A stretch of DNA of 64,000 bases from Amphritea atlantica (GCF_018860855.1 NZ_JAHKQE010000004.1:154567-218566), one strand, 5' to 3'. Shown: positions 54,646-64,000, counted from the first letter of the stretch. The notes: generated by a model not told the origin, from the sequence alone. Numbers and translations are program-made.

Positions 54646-55166
54646 TGTCCAAGCTTTCTCAATATCTTGCTTTTCAGGACAGGGTATCTGAGTGGATCGG
54701 CCGGACTTTCTGTTGGTTATGTCTGGCCATGATTGCAGGGCTTTGCTACGAGGTAGGGGCGCGTTATCTATTTAACAGCCCGACCTCGTGGGCACACGAA
54801 TCGACCACCATGTTGTACGGCACTTTTTGCATCTTAGCCGGTGTTTATACCCATAAACACCACGGTCATGTACGTAGTGAAGTGATCTACAACCTCTTTC
54901 CCGAGCGGACACGAGCCGCGCTGGATGTGATAACCGGTGTGATCGGTTTAGTGGTGTTTGCGGTGTTTTTCTACATTACCTTTAATTTCGCTGCCGATTC
55001 TTGGGCGATTAGAGAGGTCTCGTCAAAAAGCACTTGGGGGCCTGTGATATACCCATTTAAGTCTGTACTGCCTTTGGCGGTAGGGTTGATGATTTTGCAG
55101 AGTATTGCTGAGCTGATTCGCAGCTTTATGATCATGATCGGTATACAACCAGAACCACAGGTTTGA
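54645..55166 (+). CDS. dctQ: TRAP transporter small permease (DctQ family)
   Basis: 173-residue membrane protein with four helices. Conserved DctQ segments are visible: WICLAMIAGLCYEVGARYLF-like N-terminal helix, SPTSWAHESTTMLYG and HHGHVRSEVIYN. Start and the dctP stop overlap by 1 nt. It forms the 4-helix scaffold of the transporter with DctM. A 99-bp gap follows, so the large subunit has its own ribosome site. Confidence 0.9.
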   Translation: MSKLSQYLAFQDRVSEWIGRTFCWLCLAMIAGLCYEVGARYLFNSPTSWAHESTTMLYGTFCILAGVYTHKHHGHVRSEVIYNLFPERTRAALDVITGVIGLVVFAVFFYITFNFAADSWAIREVSSKSTWGPVIYPFKSVLPLAVGLMILQSIAELIRSFMIMIGIQPEPQV

Positions 55167-55265
55167 TACCGATATTGATTTGCAAGCTTGGTAACGCTCT
55201 CTGTCTGATTCGGCAAGCCTTTTGTACTTGCCGCTCAGACCCTCAATTATAACAAAGGTGTATGT

Positions 55266-56591
55266 GTGTTAGATCTAGATCCCTTACTGGTTACCTTCGG
55301 CATGTTCTTTTCTATGCTGATTCTGTTGGCGATAGGTGCTCCGCTGACTTGGGCTCTGCTCACCGTAGGTGTGGGTTCGGCTTATTTTCTTTGGGGTCCA
55401 GCAGGACTTGAATTATTAGCGACGAGTGCCTTTTCGGCGATGGATAACTTCCTGCTGGTTGCTTTGCCGATGTTTATTTTCATGGGCCTGATGTTGCAGC
55501 GTTCGGGTATTACCGATGATCTCTTTGATATGATCAATAAGCTCATGGGTGGGGTGCCTGGCGGCTTAGGTATGGGTACGGTAATCATCTGTGCGATTAT
55601 TGCGGCGATGGCGGGTGTGTCCGGTGCGGCGACAGTCAGTCTGGGTATTATTGCTCTGCCATCGATGTTGAGTCGTGGCTACGATAAGAAACTGGTGACC
55701 GGCACGATCATGGCTGGCGGTGCATTGGGCTTTCTGATTCCACCGAGTGTGTTGATGATTGTCTACGCCTTTCTGGCGCGGGAATCCGTTGGCAAACTGT
55801 TTGCTGCGGGCATGATGCCAGGATTGATGTTAGCCGTTATTTATATGGTGTATATCTTCCTGTTTGCGGTGAAAAATCCGGATAAAGCGCCGCCGATTGC
55901 CCTATCTGAACGCTTGGGTGCAATAGATAAGATTAAGGCGCTCAAGGCGTTGATTTTGCCTGGCGCGCTGATTACAACGGTTTTAGGCTTTATTATTGGT
56001 GGAATCACCTCACCTTCTGAAGCCTCCGCTGTTGGTGCTGCGGGTTCCTTGGTTTGCGCCGCTATCTATCGCACGCTTAACCTGAAGATGCTTAAAGAGG
56101 TGTTGATGAGCACCACGCAGCTGATGGGGATGCTCTTGTGGATTACGGTTGCGGCGGTATTCTTCAGTAAGATTTATATCGGCCTTGGTGCCGGTATGTT
56201 GATTACTGAGCTGGTGCAAGACTCGAACTTGTCCCCTTATATGGTGATTGTGGCGATGTTGGCGACCTACTTTATTTTGGGTATGTTCCTCGATGATTTT
56301 GCCATTGTCTTTATTACTGTACCGCTGTTCGTGCCTATTGTGCAGGAGTTGGGTTTTGATACCGTTTGGTTTGCCGTGCTATTTATTATCAGTATGCAGA
56401 CCGCTTATCTGACGCCGCCCTTTGGCTATAATCTCTTCTATATGCGTTCGGTGGCGCCACCATCGATTACCATTTACGATCTGTATAAGGCGGTAATTCC
56501 GTTTATTATTCTGCAGGTTATTGGTTTGGCGTTGGTGGTTATCTTTCCGCAGATTGCACTTTGGTTACCGAATCAGATCTTTGGTTCATGA
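55266..56591 (+). CDS. dctM: TRAP transporter large permease (DctM family)
   Basis: 441-residue, about 12-helix transport subunit that uses the Na+ gradient. Family motifs include LVALPMFIFMGLMLQRSG, AGVSGAATVSLGIIALP, GGALGFLIPPSVLMIVYA, and LDDFAIVFITVPLFVPIV near the C-terminus. It begins with a GTG after AAGGTG. With DctP and DctQ it completes a TRAP system and is closed by a strong terminator. The nearby hydantoinase genes suggest the imported compound may be their substrate. Confidence 0.93.
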   Translation: MLDLDPLLVTFGMFFSMLILLAIGAPLTWALLTVGVGSAYFLWGPAGLELLATSAFSAMDNFLLVALPMFIFMGLMLQRSGITDDLFDMINKLMGGVPGGLGMGTVIICAIIAAMAGVSGAATVSLGIIALPSMLSRGYDKKLVTGTIMAGGALGFLIPPSVLMIVYAFLARESVGKLFAAGMMPGLMLAVIYMVYIFLFAVKNPDKAPPIALSERLGAIDKIKALKALILPGALITTVLGFIIGGITSPSEASAVGAAGSLVCAAIYRTLNLKMLKEVLMSTTQLMGMLLWITVAAVFFSKIYIGLGAGMLITELVQDSNLSPYMVIVAMLATYFILGMFLDDFAIVFITVPLFVPIVQELGFDTVWFAVLFIISMQTAYLTPPFGYNLFYMRSVAPPSITIYDLYKAVIPFIILQVIGLALVVIFPQIALWLPNQIFGS

Positions 56592-56605
56592 TCCGTTAAA
56601 CATTA

Positions 56606-56632
56606 AAAAGCCGCTCACTGAGCGGCTTTTTT
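56606..56632. terminator. Intrinsic terminator after dctM
   Basis: AAAAGCCGCTC (56606-56616) pairs perfectly with GAGCGGCTTTT (56620-56630) around ACT; T-run on the plus strand and A-run before it, so it may act both ways for the convergent STAS-like gene. Confidence 0.92.
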
Positions 56633-56663
56633 AGGTCTACTGTTTAGTTGTCCATCACTGAGC

Positions 56664-57059
56664 TTAATAACGAGTAGTGGAGTACATCGCTTGCAGCCAT
56701 GCAATGCCATCTTGTTCGGTTAAAAAAGTACGGAAATTAATACCATGTCGCATGGCGGATTGTTCAGCAATGATATTATCTTTTCGGTTGACTGGGTTGG
56801 TATCCACATAGGCGATCACGAGTTCTGGCCAGATCCATTCCTTGACACCGGCAACAATATTAAAGGTATCCATCAGTGAGCGTGTGCCGTCTAGATGAAA
56901 AACGGCGAGTACCATATTCAAACCTTTGCTCTTACAGTGTTTGGCCACACCTTCCCACATCTTTAGCGACTCTTGTGTAACGTCGGCTTTGTTGCGGCTT
57001 CCCTGTACTTCGATACGGAGATAGTTGCCGCATTCGGTAATGGCATACTGATATGACAT
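56664..57059 (-). CDS. Hypothetical STAS/SpoIIAA-like protein
   Basis: 131-residue soluble protein. The alternating strands and helices (YLRIEVQGSRNKADVTQESL, NMVLAVFHLDGTRSLMDTF, ELVIAYVDTNPVNRKDNIIAE) look like the SpoIIAA/STAS-like fold found in small bacterial proteins of unknown role. I cannot see a phospho-acceptor site with confidence. It stands alone, convergent with the TRAP operon and 58 bp from the bidirectional terminator side. The function is unknown. Confidence 0.65.
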   Translation of the reverse strand: MSYQYAITECGNYLRIEVQGSRNKADVTQESLKMWEGVAKHCKSKGLNMVLAVFHLDGTRSLMDTFNIVAGVKEWIWPELVIAYVDTNPVNRKDNIIAEQSAMRHGINFRTFLTEQDGIAWLQAMYSTTRY

Positions 57060-57301
57060 CGATAATCTCTTTTCGGGCTAATGAATCGATTTAAACAACT
57101 GTTTTATTATAGCCGTAATGCAGGCCACTTACTGCGCCTTAATTGCATTGCGGATAGATTGGCTTCTCCTGGTGATCTTCGCCAACTATTTACATGTGCT
57201 ATACGTAAACTATAGCACTCTAGTCATGTCACCATCTGCTTACTCAGCTGCGACATTAGTCGTGAACCTCTTGCAGCGTTTATGGCCAGGGTGCCGTTGA
57301 G

Positions 57302-58159
57302 TTATCGTGCGGGTGGTTTTAGGTAGTTGGTCAGTGGGTCAGGGGGGGAGTCTGGGGTGACCATGCGTAACGAGTCAATAAAGAGATGAAACATCTCCGC
57401 CTGTGAATTGATATCCAGCTTTGAGTAGATGTTTTTACGGTGATGCTTGATGGTTTCTGGGCTGATTTCGAGTTTCTGCGCAATATATTTTACCGCGTAA
57501 CCTCTTAACACCAGCTGTAAAATCTGGGTTTCTCGTTGGGTCAGCACTGAGCGGCCAAAATTGCTTAGTGCACACTCTAGGTGTGATTCTAGAAAGGTCT
57601 CTTTTTGCTCATGTTTTGAACTGGTCCACCATTTTAACAAAATGGCCTTAACGGTTGAGAACACCCGTTGAATTAGATCTTGCTGTGCGGCGCTGAATTT
57701 AGGCTTATTGTCTTGGCGGCTAATAGATACTTGAATACTCGCATTTTCCGTGGGAATGATCAGGCAAATCTCGTCACCAAAATTAACTAACTGGTAGTAG
57801 ACGCGATAAAGCTCACTCTGTTTGAAACCATCCGGTGCGACTTGAGCAAGGCTATAAACCCCTTCGGCTGGCCCCTCGACTGCTAAACGATAGAAGGGGT
57901 CGAGTAGATAAGCACTTTCAATATAGCGGTCAATATGGATGCGCGGATCTTCGCCTTTGCGGCGTTTACGCGACGGACAGTAGGGTTGGCTGCCTTCAGG
58001 GTAGACAATCAGCGTGCTGCCATCGGCATCAACGATTCTACGCAATGAATCCATCAGGTTGTCGACGGCATCATCCGTAACCCCGTGGGTAATAATACCG
58101 GCAATAGCGTCATGCCACAGCATGAGGGGTTGTTTAGCGACACGATGAAACTTTGACAA
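57302..58159 (-). CDS. LuxR-family transcriptional regulator
   Basis: 285-residue regulator with an N-terminal sensory region (about 1-200) that I cannot assign to a named domain, and a C-terminal LuxR helix-turn-helix (about 210-270: LTQRETQILQLVLRGYAVKY, EISPETIKHHRKNIYSKL). There is no receiver domain with the usual Asp, so it is not a normal response regulator. It is divergent from hyuB and 342 bp from it, and lies between the TRAP and hydantoinase genes, so control of one or both is plausible. Confidence 0.85.
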   Translation of the reverse strand: MSKFHRVAKQPLMLWHDAIAGIITHGVTDDAVDNLMDSLRRIVDADGSTLIVYPEGSQPYCPSRKRRKGEDPRIHIDRYIESAYLLDPFYRLAVEGPAEGVYSLAQVAPDGFKQSELYRVYYQLVNFGDEICLIIPTENASIQVSISRQDNKPKFSAAQQDLIQRVFSTVKAILLKWWTSSKHEQKETFLESHLECALSNFGRSVLTQRETQILQLVLRGYAVKYIAQKLEISPETIKHHRKNIYSKLDINSQAEMFHLFIDSLRMVTPDSPPDPLTNYLKPPAR

Positions 58160-58502
58160 ATCAGCGAACCTTAATCAGCAATGTTTTGAATCGCTTATTA
58201 AAGCCTGCTTTCTGTGTGGAGACAATAGTTTATGTCCTTGAAACACTAATGATAATGGCTTTTATGAGTCTTGCTGCTTGAATTTTTTGACACTGATTAC
58301 TGTTTTTAGTTTTCGGTTACGATTTTTATAATCTGATTGAAACTGAAGACTAAGTTCTCTGAGGTGCAAAGATTAAGTCGCCGTTTATCAATATGTATTG
58401 TTGCCTGCTTCGTAGAATGATTGATATTCAGGTTATCCACTCTGTCGTCATTTAGCAGGGTGGGTAAACCTTATTATCATAAAATCAAATAAGGGGTGCA
58501 GC
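58160..58502. other. Divergent promoter region, luxR-type gene / hyuB
   Basis: 343 bp, AT-rich, no gene. A perfect -10 hexamer TATAAT lies at 58327-58332 on the plus strand, but the -35 position is poor, consistent with an activated promoter. I see no clear inverted repeat for the LuxR-type protein. Confidence 0.5.
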
Positions 58503-60242
58503 ATGTCGATAAGTGTCGATCCAATCACACTGGCAGTTGTTCGCGGAGCGCTTGAAACGGCGCAACGTGAGATGACTTTGACATTAGAGAAAACCGGGCG
58601 TTCGAGTGTCTTTAATTTAGCTCACGACTATAGTAATGCGTTGTTTGACCATTACCCCGAGATGATCTTACAAGGGCAAGATATTCCTATTCATCTTGGA
58701 TCCTTAATTCCAGCCATGAAAGAGGTCGCTCGTTTTTTTGGTGATGATATCCATGAAGGCGATGTTTTCTATCATAATGACCCAGCTTATAAGGGCAGTC
58801 ATATACTTGATTGTTGTATGTATAAGCCGGTTTTCTATAACGGTGAGCTCGTTTTCTGGACTGTTTGTAAAGGTCATTTGACCGATATTGGAGGACCCGT
58901 GCCCGCAGGTTATAACCCGGACGCGACGGAAATCTATGCGGAAGGGCTACGGATTCCTCCAGTTAAGCTTTGGGATAAGGGTCAACGTCGCGAAGATGTT
59001 ATTAACTTGCTACTGACCAATATGCGTGCTCGGCGTGATCAAGAGGGTGACCTAAATGCACAGTATGGTGCCTGTCGAGTCGGTGAGCGGAATTTGATTG
59101 CACTGCTGGACAAGTACGGCATAAAACAGCTTCAGGCTTGTATTGCAGAACTCAAGAATATGGCTGACAAGCAGATGCGTTCACTCATAGAAGATGTTCC
59201 TGATGGTGAATACTTCGGTTCGGCGGTATTAGAAGATTCAGGTCATGGTTTTGGTGAAATGGAAATTACTTCTAAAGTTACCATTACAGGCGATAGTGTA
59301 CATATTGAGGTGCAGAGCCCGCCGCAGATTCCTTACTTTATCAATTCTTATGAAGGCAACTCAATGTCTGGGGTTTATCTCGGATTGATGATGTTTGCTC
59401 AGTTACCGCCTCCTTATAACGAAGGCCTTTATCGCTGTGTCACCGTCGATCTCGGCAAGCCAGGCACACTGTGTAACGCACAAGAGCCGGCCCCACATGT
59501 GAACTGTACCACTACCCCGATGGAAACGCTGACGGATGCGGTCCGAAAAGCATTAGAGCAAGCCGCACCAGAACGAGTAGCAGCGTCTTGGGGGCATGCC
59601 AGTGGGATCAATATTGCGGGTATTGATCCGCGTACCGGTGAACAGTATGTAACGATGGTGCTTGCTTCCATTATTTCAGGTGCTGGTGCAACTCAAGTGA
59701 TGGACGGATGGCACGCTTGTGGGCCTCTGTGTTGTTTTGGAGCGCTTAGTTCAGGTGATATCGAGTTATTGGAGTATTCATACCCCATCATTATTCGGCG
59801 CTACGGTTTGATCCAAGATAGCGGCGGTGCAGGGATGTATCGTGGAGGGTCAGGCACGGTCTGGGAAGTTGAACCCATCGACCATGATATGACGGTTATT
59901 GCATTTGGAGAAGGTCGGAAAATTCCTACGATGGGGGCTGCGGGTGCGGAAAATAAACTGCTTGAACCTAAGTTAGGTAAGCTGGTTGTTAAAGGTGAAC
60001 AGGAAGACGTTTATAAGGCTAACACGATTATTACGGTTAAACCGGGGGTGCGGGTAGCAAACTTTAACCCTGGTGGCGGAGGTTTTGGCGATCCGAAAAA
60101 GCGTGTGCCGGAGGCTGTTCTTACCGATTATCGCAATGGTTTGGTTTCGCTAGAAGCTGCCGTGCAAGAGTATAGCGTTGTGATTGATTCCCAATCGGTG
60201 AGCGTTGATCAGCAAGCGACCGCTGAGCTACGTCAGCAATAA
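58503..60242 (+). CDS. hyuB: Hydantoinase B / oxoprolinase-type subunit
   Basis: 579-residue HyuB-family protein. It opens with DPITLAVVRGALETAQREM and contains HLGSLIPAMKEVARFF, GDVFYHNDPAYKGSHILD and a glycine-rich C-terminal part (VANFNPGGGGFGDPKKR), all typical. With HyuA it forms an ATP-dependent amidase acting on cyclic imides such as hydantoin, N-methylhydantoin or 5-oxoproline. HyuA follows after 32 bp. The precise substrate cannot be told; related carboxylases (acetone, acetophenone) share the fold but have other subunit sizes. Confidence 0.9.
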   Translation: MSISVDPITLAVVRGALETAQREMTLTLEKTGRSSVFNLAHDYSNALFDHYPEMILQGQDIPIHLGSLIPAMKEVARFFGDDIHEGDVFYHNDPAYKGSHILDCCMYKPVFYNGELVFWTVCKGHLTDIGGPVPAGYNPDATEIYAEGLRIPPVKLWDKGQRREDVINLLLTNMRARRDQEGDLNAQYGACRVGERNLIALLDKYGIKQLQACIAELKNMADKQMRSLIEDVPDGEYFGSAVLEDSGHGFGEMEITSKVTITGDSVHIEVQSPPQIPYFINSYEGNSMSGVYLGLMMFAQLPPPYNEGLYRCVTVDLGKPGTLCNAQEPAPHVNCTTTPMETLTDAVRKALEQAAPERVAASWGHASGINIAGIDPRTGEQYVTMVLASIISGAGATQVMDGWHACGPLCCFGALSSGDIELLEYSYPIIIRRYGLIQDSGGAGMYRGGSGTVWEVEPIDHDMTVIAFGEGRKIPTMGAAGAENKLLEPKLGKLVVKGEQEDVYKANTIITVKPGVRVANFNPGGGGFGDPKKRVPEAVLTDYRNGLVSLEAAVQEYSVVIDSQSVSVDQQATAELRQQ

Positions 60243-60274
60243 ATCGATAGAAATAATAAGTAAGGAATAAAATT

Positions 60275-62353
60275 ATGCGTAATAAATATCGTTTGGGTAT
60301 CGATGCCGGTGGTACTTTCACAGATTTTGTATTGGCTGAAAATAATGGTGAGTTACGGGTGTTTAAAAGTCCCTCCACTCCACAGGATGGCACGATTGCT
60401 ATAAAAGCAGGGTTGACGCAAATATCGGAGGCGGTTGGCCGCTCTATTGAAGAAGTGGTGCAAGATTGTGATCTATGTATTAACGGAACAACGGTTGCCC
60501 TTAATGCTTTGATTGAAAAAAAGGGAGTTAAAGTCGGTTTGCTTTGCACCGCAGGCCATGAAGATAGCTTAGAAATCCGTTTAGGGCATAAAGAAGAAGG
60601 TTATCGTTATGAAGCGGACTTTCCTCCAGCTCACATGATTGTGCCCCGCCACCTGCGTCAGCCTATTAATGAGCGCGTGATCGGTACCGGTGAAATTGAT
60701 ACACCGATGCTTGAACAAGAAGTGCGGGATGCGGTGAGTTACTTTAAAGCTCAGGGTGTTGAGAGCGTTGCTATTTCTTTTGTTTGGGCGGTGAGAAATT
60801 CAGCCCATGAGAAACGCGCTAAAGAGATAGTTCAGGAGATGATGCCGGGTGTTTTTGTGTGTACCGGCAGCGAGGTTTATCCACAAGTTAGAGAGTACAC
60901 CCGTACCTCGACAACCGTTGTTAATGCCTACCTTAGCCCTGTTATGCGCCGTTATGTTCAGAAAATTGATGAGTACTTTCAGTCTCTAGGTGCAAAATAT
61001 CCGGTGCGTTATTTTCAGTCTAATGGTGGCTTAGCGATCGGTGAAGCAATGCAGGGGCGAGCTGTTAATGCGATTAATTCCGGTCCAGCGTCAGCACCTC
61101 AAGCGGGCCTCTTTGTCGGCCAGCCTTTCGGTATTAATAATGTTATTACTGTTGATATGGGGGGGACATCGTTTGATATAACTTTGACTAAGGATGGTCA
61201 TACCAACCTGAATAAGAATATTGATTTCCTGCGTTATCGTATTGGTGTTCCGATGATTCAGGTAGAAACTTTGGGGGCCGGTGGTGGTTCACTTTGTCAA
61301 GTGGATCAGTATGGAATGTTGCAAGTAGGGCCTGAAAGTGCAGGAGCTATACCTGGCCCTGTCTGTTATGGTAAAGGCGGCACGATACCTGCTGTTACGG
61401 ATGCTAACTTAGTGTTAGGTTATTTGAACCCTGATGCGGTGTTAGGCGGTACAATCAAGCTTGATCGAGACGCTGCCTTTCAGGCGGTTAAAGAGCATGT
61501 TGCCGATCCTCTGGGTATCAGCGTCGAGAAGGCGGCTTACGGTATCAGCACCATTGTGAATTTAAATATGGTTAATGGTATCCGTAGAGTCTCGATTGAA
61601 CGTGGTTATGACCCTCGTGATTTTGCTTTGCTCTGTGCTGGTGGTGCGGCAGGCATGCATATCACCGCATTGGCGGAAGAGATTGGAAGTACGACGGTAT
61701 TAGTACCCAAAGTATCATCTGTATTTTGTGCTTTTGGTCAAATTATTTCTGATGTTCGTTATAACTATTTAGCATCTGAGCCTATGCGGCTTGATAATGA
61801 TGCCAATCTAGATGCTTTGAATCGTAAATTTGAAGATTTAGAGCAGCAAGGGCGTGAGCATCTGATGTCTGATGGCTTTAATAGCGAAGATATTAGTTAT
61901 ACCCGCAGTGTCGAGATGCGTTATGTAGGGCAGATTCATGAATGTAATGTTGAAATTCATCCAGGTAAAATTTGTCATGAGAAGATGTTAGCCATTCTAG
62001 ATGATTTTCATAAAAGGCATGAAGAGCTGTATACCTATTCAGAAGAGCATAATCCAGTGGAGCTTGTTAATATTGAATCGACCATGGTGGGCCATGTTGT
62101 AAAACCTAAGTTTCAAACCCTTGTGTCTCAAGGTGGTACTGCGGAGGATGCTTTGATCGGTTATCGGCCTGCTTTATTTGATGCGGAAGGGCACTGGATC
62201 GATACAGCTGTTTATTCAGGGCCTAAATTAGATGTTGGTGTCGAGATTAGAGGACCCGCCGTTGTTGAGGAACCGACAACCAACATTGTTGTGCGTCCAG
62301 GTTGGAAGTTGGTCCTCGAACCAAACCAGTGCTACAGATTAACTAAATCTTAA
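60275..62353 (+). CDS. hyuA: Hydantoinase A / oxoprolinase-type subunit
   Basis: 692-residue HyuA-family ATPase subunit. The actin-like ATP motif is GIDAGGTFTDFVL at the N-terminus. Further family landmarks are CINGTTVALNALIEKKGVKV, REYTRTSTTVVNAYLSPVM, NSGPASAPQAGLFVG and VDMGGTSFDITLT. The length agrees with N-methylhydantoinase A (about 690). The ATG follows TAAGGAA. The gene looks AT-richer than the centre of the window, as do the following regulator and flank, possibly a sign of an acquired block. Confidence 0.92.
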   Translation: MRNKYRLGIDAGGTFTDFVLAENNGELRVFKSPSTPQDGTIAIKAGLTQISEAVGRSIEEVVQDCDLCINGTTVALNALIEKKGVKVGLLCTAGHEDSLEIRLGHKEEGYRYEADFPPAHMIVPRHLRQPINERVIGTGEIDTPMLEQEVRDAVSYFKAQGVESVAISFVWAVRNSAHEKRAKEIVQEMMPGVFVCTGSEVYPQVREYTRTSTTVVNAYLSPVMRRYVQKIDEYFQSLGAKYPVRYFQSNGGLAIGEAMQGRAVNAINSGPASAPQAGLFVGQPFGINNVITVDMGGTSFDITLTKDGHTNLNKNIDFLRYRIGVPMIQVETLGAGGGSLCQVDQYGMLQVGPESAGAIPGPVCYGKGGTIPAVTDANLVLGYLNPDAVLGGTIKLDRDAAFQAVKEHVADPLGISVEKAAYGISTIVNLNMVNGIRRVSIERGYDPRDFALLCAGGAAGMHITALAEEIGSTTVLVPKVSSVFCAFGQIISDVRYNYLASEPMRLDNDANLDALNRKFEDLEQQGREHLMSDGFNSEDISYTRSVEMRYVGQIHECNVEIHPGKICHEKMLAILDDFHKRHEELYTYSEEHNPVELVNIESTMVGHVVKPKFQTLVSQGGTAEDALIGYRPALFDAEGHWIDTAVYSGPKLDVGVEIRGPAVVEEPTTNIVVRPGWKLVLEPNQCYRLTKS

Positions 62354-62576
62354 TCAAGATATCCTTGGTGTATAGAATAAGCTGAGGTTATCTACGAGGT
62401 AATGAAAGTTTTCACTACTCTGGCAACAGGGTTTTCGGTCAGGGGCGTTACCGGCGTTCTTGACTGCTTTTTGGTTTGAAACGGTGTTGCTACAAAGGGG
62501 TGTTTCTGATTCAAATTTAAACAAGGATGTAACTAATAAACGTATAGGCTCTACAACAATAAAGAGGGTGTTATAT

Positions 62577-63515
62577 ATGAATAATCGTTACAGTACTTAC
62601 CTGTTACCTCAGCAAGAGCGGCAGGGTTATTGGCGTAATATAATAAATAAGGCCTATTTTCCTCTTGAATTGGATTTCAGAGGTAAGGTTGAGTTTCATG
62701 GTCATTTGAGTCAATGGAATATGGGGTGTTTGAATATCTCAAGGATGGAAAGCTCAGCGACTTGCTTCAAGCGAGTGAAGCAGCAGATTGATGAATCTGA
62801 GGCTTATTTCTTGATTACTATTCCAGCACAGGAACAGGTTCATTTTTCTCAAGCTGACCGGAGTGTCGTTTGTAATCCTGGTTCATTTATTCTTGAACGC
62901 AGCGACCTTCCTTATGAATTTAGCTATAGTAAGAATAATGCTCTTTGGGTTGTGAAAGTGCCCGTTTCGCTGTTACAAACTCGGATTCGCCAACCTGAAA
63001 AATTTCTCTATATGGAGTTTGATAAAAACAAAGGGATAGGTAACGTTTTTTTTAATTTTTTAAGAACAATGGTACAACAAGCTCCTTATACGAATGAGGC
63101 TACGCATAAGATCCTAAGTAGTCAGTTGATCGACTTATTAGCTTACAGTATGGAGAGTGATGATCGAGTACTGATGAGTAATGAGGCAGGGTTACGCAGC
63201 ATTCATCTGAGCAATATTGAGTTGTTTGTACGAGAAAATATTCAGAACCCTGATCTATCTCCTGATATGATAGCTCTGTCTTGCAATATATCGACTCGTT
63301 ATTTACATAAGCTTTTCAAAGATTCTGATCAAACGGTTAGTCAATGGATTAAAGAATTACGTTTGCAATCGGCTTTAAATGATATAAGAGCAGCCACCGG
63401 CCAAACGACATTAGCTGAAATTTCTTATCGCTGGGGGTTTAATGATCAAGCTCATTTCTGTCGTTTGTTTAAGTCTCGATTTGGCTGTACACCGAAGGAT
63501 ATGAGAAGTATCTGA
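62577..63515 (+). CDS. AraC-family transcriptional regulator
   Basis: 312-residue regulator with an N-terminal cupin-like AraC-binding domain (about 30-190) and a C-terminal HTH pair (about 210-310: NISTRYLHKLFKDSDQTVSQ and WGFNDQAHFCRLFKSRFGCT). The ATG at 62577 with AAGAGGGTG ahead is preferred over the open frame from 62460. It lies 223 bp after hyuA in the same direction and is the second regulator next to these genes; hyuBA control is likely. The codons are AT-rich. Confidence 0.87.
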   Translation: MNNRYSTYLLPQQERQGYWRNIINKAYFPLELDFRGKVEFHGHLSQWNMGCLNISRMESSATCFKRVKQQIDESEAYFLITIPAQEQVHFSQADRSVVCNPGSFILERSDLPYEFSYSKNNALWVVKVPVSLLQTRIRQPEKFLYMEFDKNKGIGNVFFNFLRTMVQQAPYTNEATHKILSSQLIDLLAYSMESDDRVLMSNEAGLRSIHLSNIELFVRENIQNPDLSPDMIALSCNISTRYLHKLFKDSDQTVSQWIKELRLQSALNDIRAATGQTTLAEISYRWGFNDQAHFCRLFKSRFGCTPKDMRSI

Positions 63516-64000
63516 TAGAGTTATTGGTATGTTTTTTGACTCGATTATTACAGTATTAAAGGCATGTTGTTAGACGATATTCTCGTTGCTGAGAGGTGTT
63601 GTCTTTTTTAATATAGACGGTTTTAAGAGCTGCTTTAGTTTAGATTTTGAGCCACTATAGGCAACTGCTTTGATGATTGAGCAGCTTTGATAATCATGGT
63701 ATTCAGCAGTTTTAGCAGCATTTTTTGTATAAATAATGAATGTATGCAGGCAGTTAGTCAGGAGCAAGTGATACGACTATCAGCTCTTAAAAAAATCAAT
63801 TCTATTCGGTTGTTTATTATCTTTTTATTTGTTCATTTTTAAAATTCATCCTCCTATCTGTCAAGCTATATCTTTACTTTAGAGAACTCGTTAGCGACCT
63901 CCTTATTTCTTATATTTCGATAGCAAAACTATTCTAGTTTGAGGTGATATTATTTTCCTGGGAAGATTACTTCCACGGTTACGGGGATTCATATAATAAG
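63516..64000. other. AT-rich right flank without a supported gene
   Basis: 485 bp, clearly AT-rich. TTTTAAGAGCTG (63621-63632) and CAGCTCTTAAAA (63781-63792) form a perfect 12-bp inverted repeat 148 bp apart. A 65-codon minus-strand frame between them (63570-63767) lacks a ribosome site and looks fortuitous. Confidence 0.55.

Noticed and set aside
63570..63767. 65-codon minus-strand frame near the right end
   Set aside because: No ribosome site, low-complexity product, AT-rich DNA where chance frames are common.

Overview
The window looks like chromosomal DNA of a free-living, probably marine gammaproteobacterium with mid-range base composition. The evidence is gene content only: an Entner-Doudoroff set, a periplasmic TRAP transporter, an ECF sigma/ChrR singlet-oxygen module with a photolyase, an E. 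coli-like ybgA-phr gene order, KatG with an OxyR-type site, and RFN riboswitches. I cannot fix the genus; an Oceanospirillales-like lineage is a guess. I saw no tRNA, rRNA, CRISPR array, insertion sequence or phage gene.

Layout. 22-5041: a YbhGFSR-type export system (membrane fusion protein, double ATPase, two permeases). 5046-14808: an AraC regulator divergent from a fatty-acid/acyl-CoA degradation cluster (acyl-CoA dehydrogenase, thiolase, HAD-ECH fusion, acyl-CoA ligase, enoyl-CoA hydratase) that ends with a solo ABC substrate-binding protein. 14928-16108: OsmC, a CxxC thioredoxin-like protein and ArsR. 16443-17241: FMN riboswitch and a RibH2-type lumazine synthase. 17242-18011: a non-coding stretch with several strong hairpins and a near-consensus OxyR site before katG. 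20445-24972: patatin, UspA-alanine symporter pair, then a second FMN riboswitch ahead of an EamA transporter (probable RibN-type riboflavin importer). 25136-31466: edd, hexose-6-phosphate mutarotase, and the opposite-strand zwf-pgl-eda group followed by mgsA. 31636-37365: DUF6765-like protein, PhoD-like phosphatase, and a CBS-PAS-GGDEF-EAL protein.

37548-50429 is the most interesting part. An ECF sigma factor and ChrR anti-sigma factor (44565-45819) sit among three transcription units: an FAD oxidoreductase-DUF1365-CFA-like methyltransferase operon; a DUF2878-CHI-like-DUF3833 unit followed by SDR and SnoaL genes; and a DUF523/DUF1722-photolyase operon. Reading the DNA shows four promoters of the same form, TGATC(C/T)-N16-CGTA, one before each unit and one before the sigma gene itself. 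This outlines a self-regulated photo-oxidative stress regulon for membrane lipid remodelling and DNA repair. Just beyond it, a strong sigma70-type promoter and a perfect intrinsic terminator bracket about 175 nt without a convincing ORF: a candidate small RNA facing pta.

50723-63515: pta (no ackA in the window), a dctPQM TRAP operon whose binding protein has a Tat-type leader, a STAS-like protein, a LuxR-type regulator, hyuB-hyuA and an AraC regulator. Together these suggest uptake and hydrolysis of a hydantoin/oxoproline-like compound. The last 3-4 kb are visibly AT-richer than the rest.
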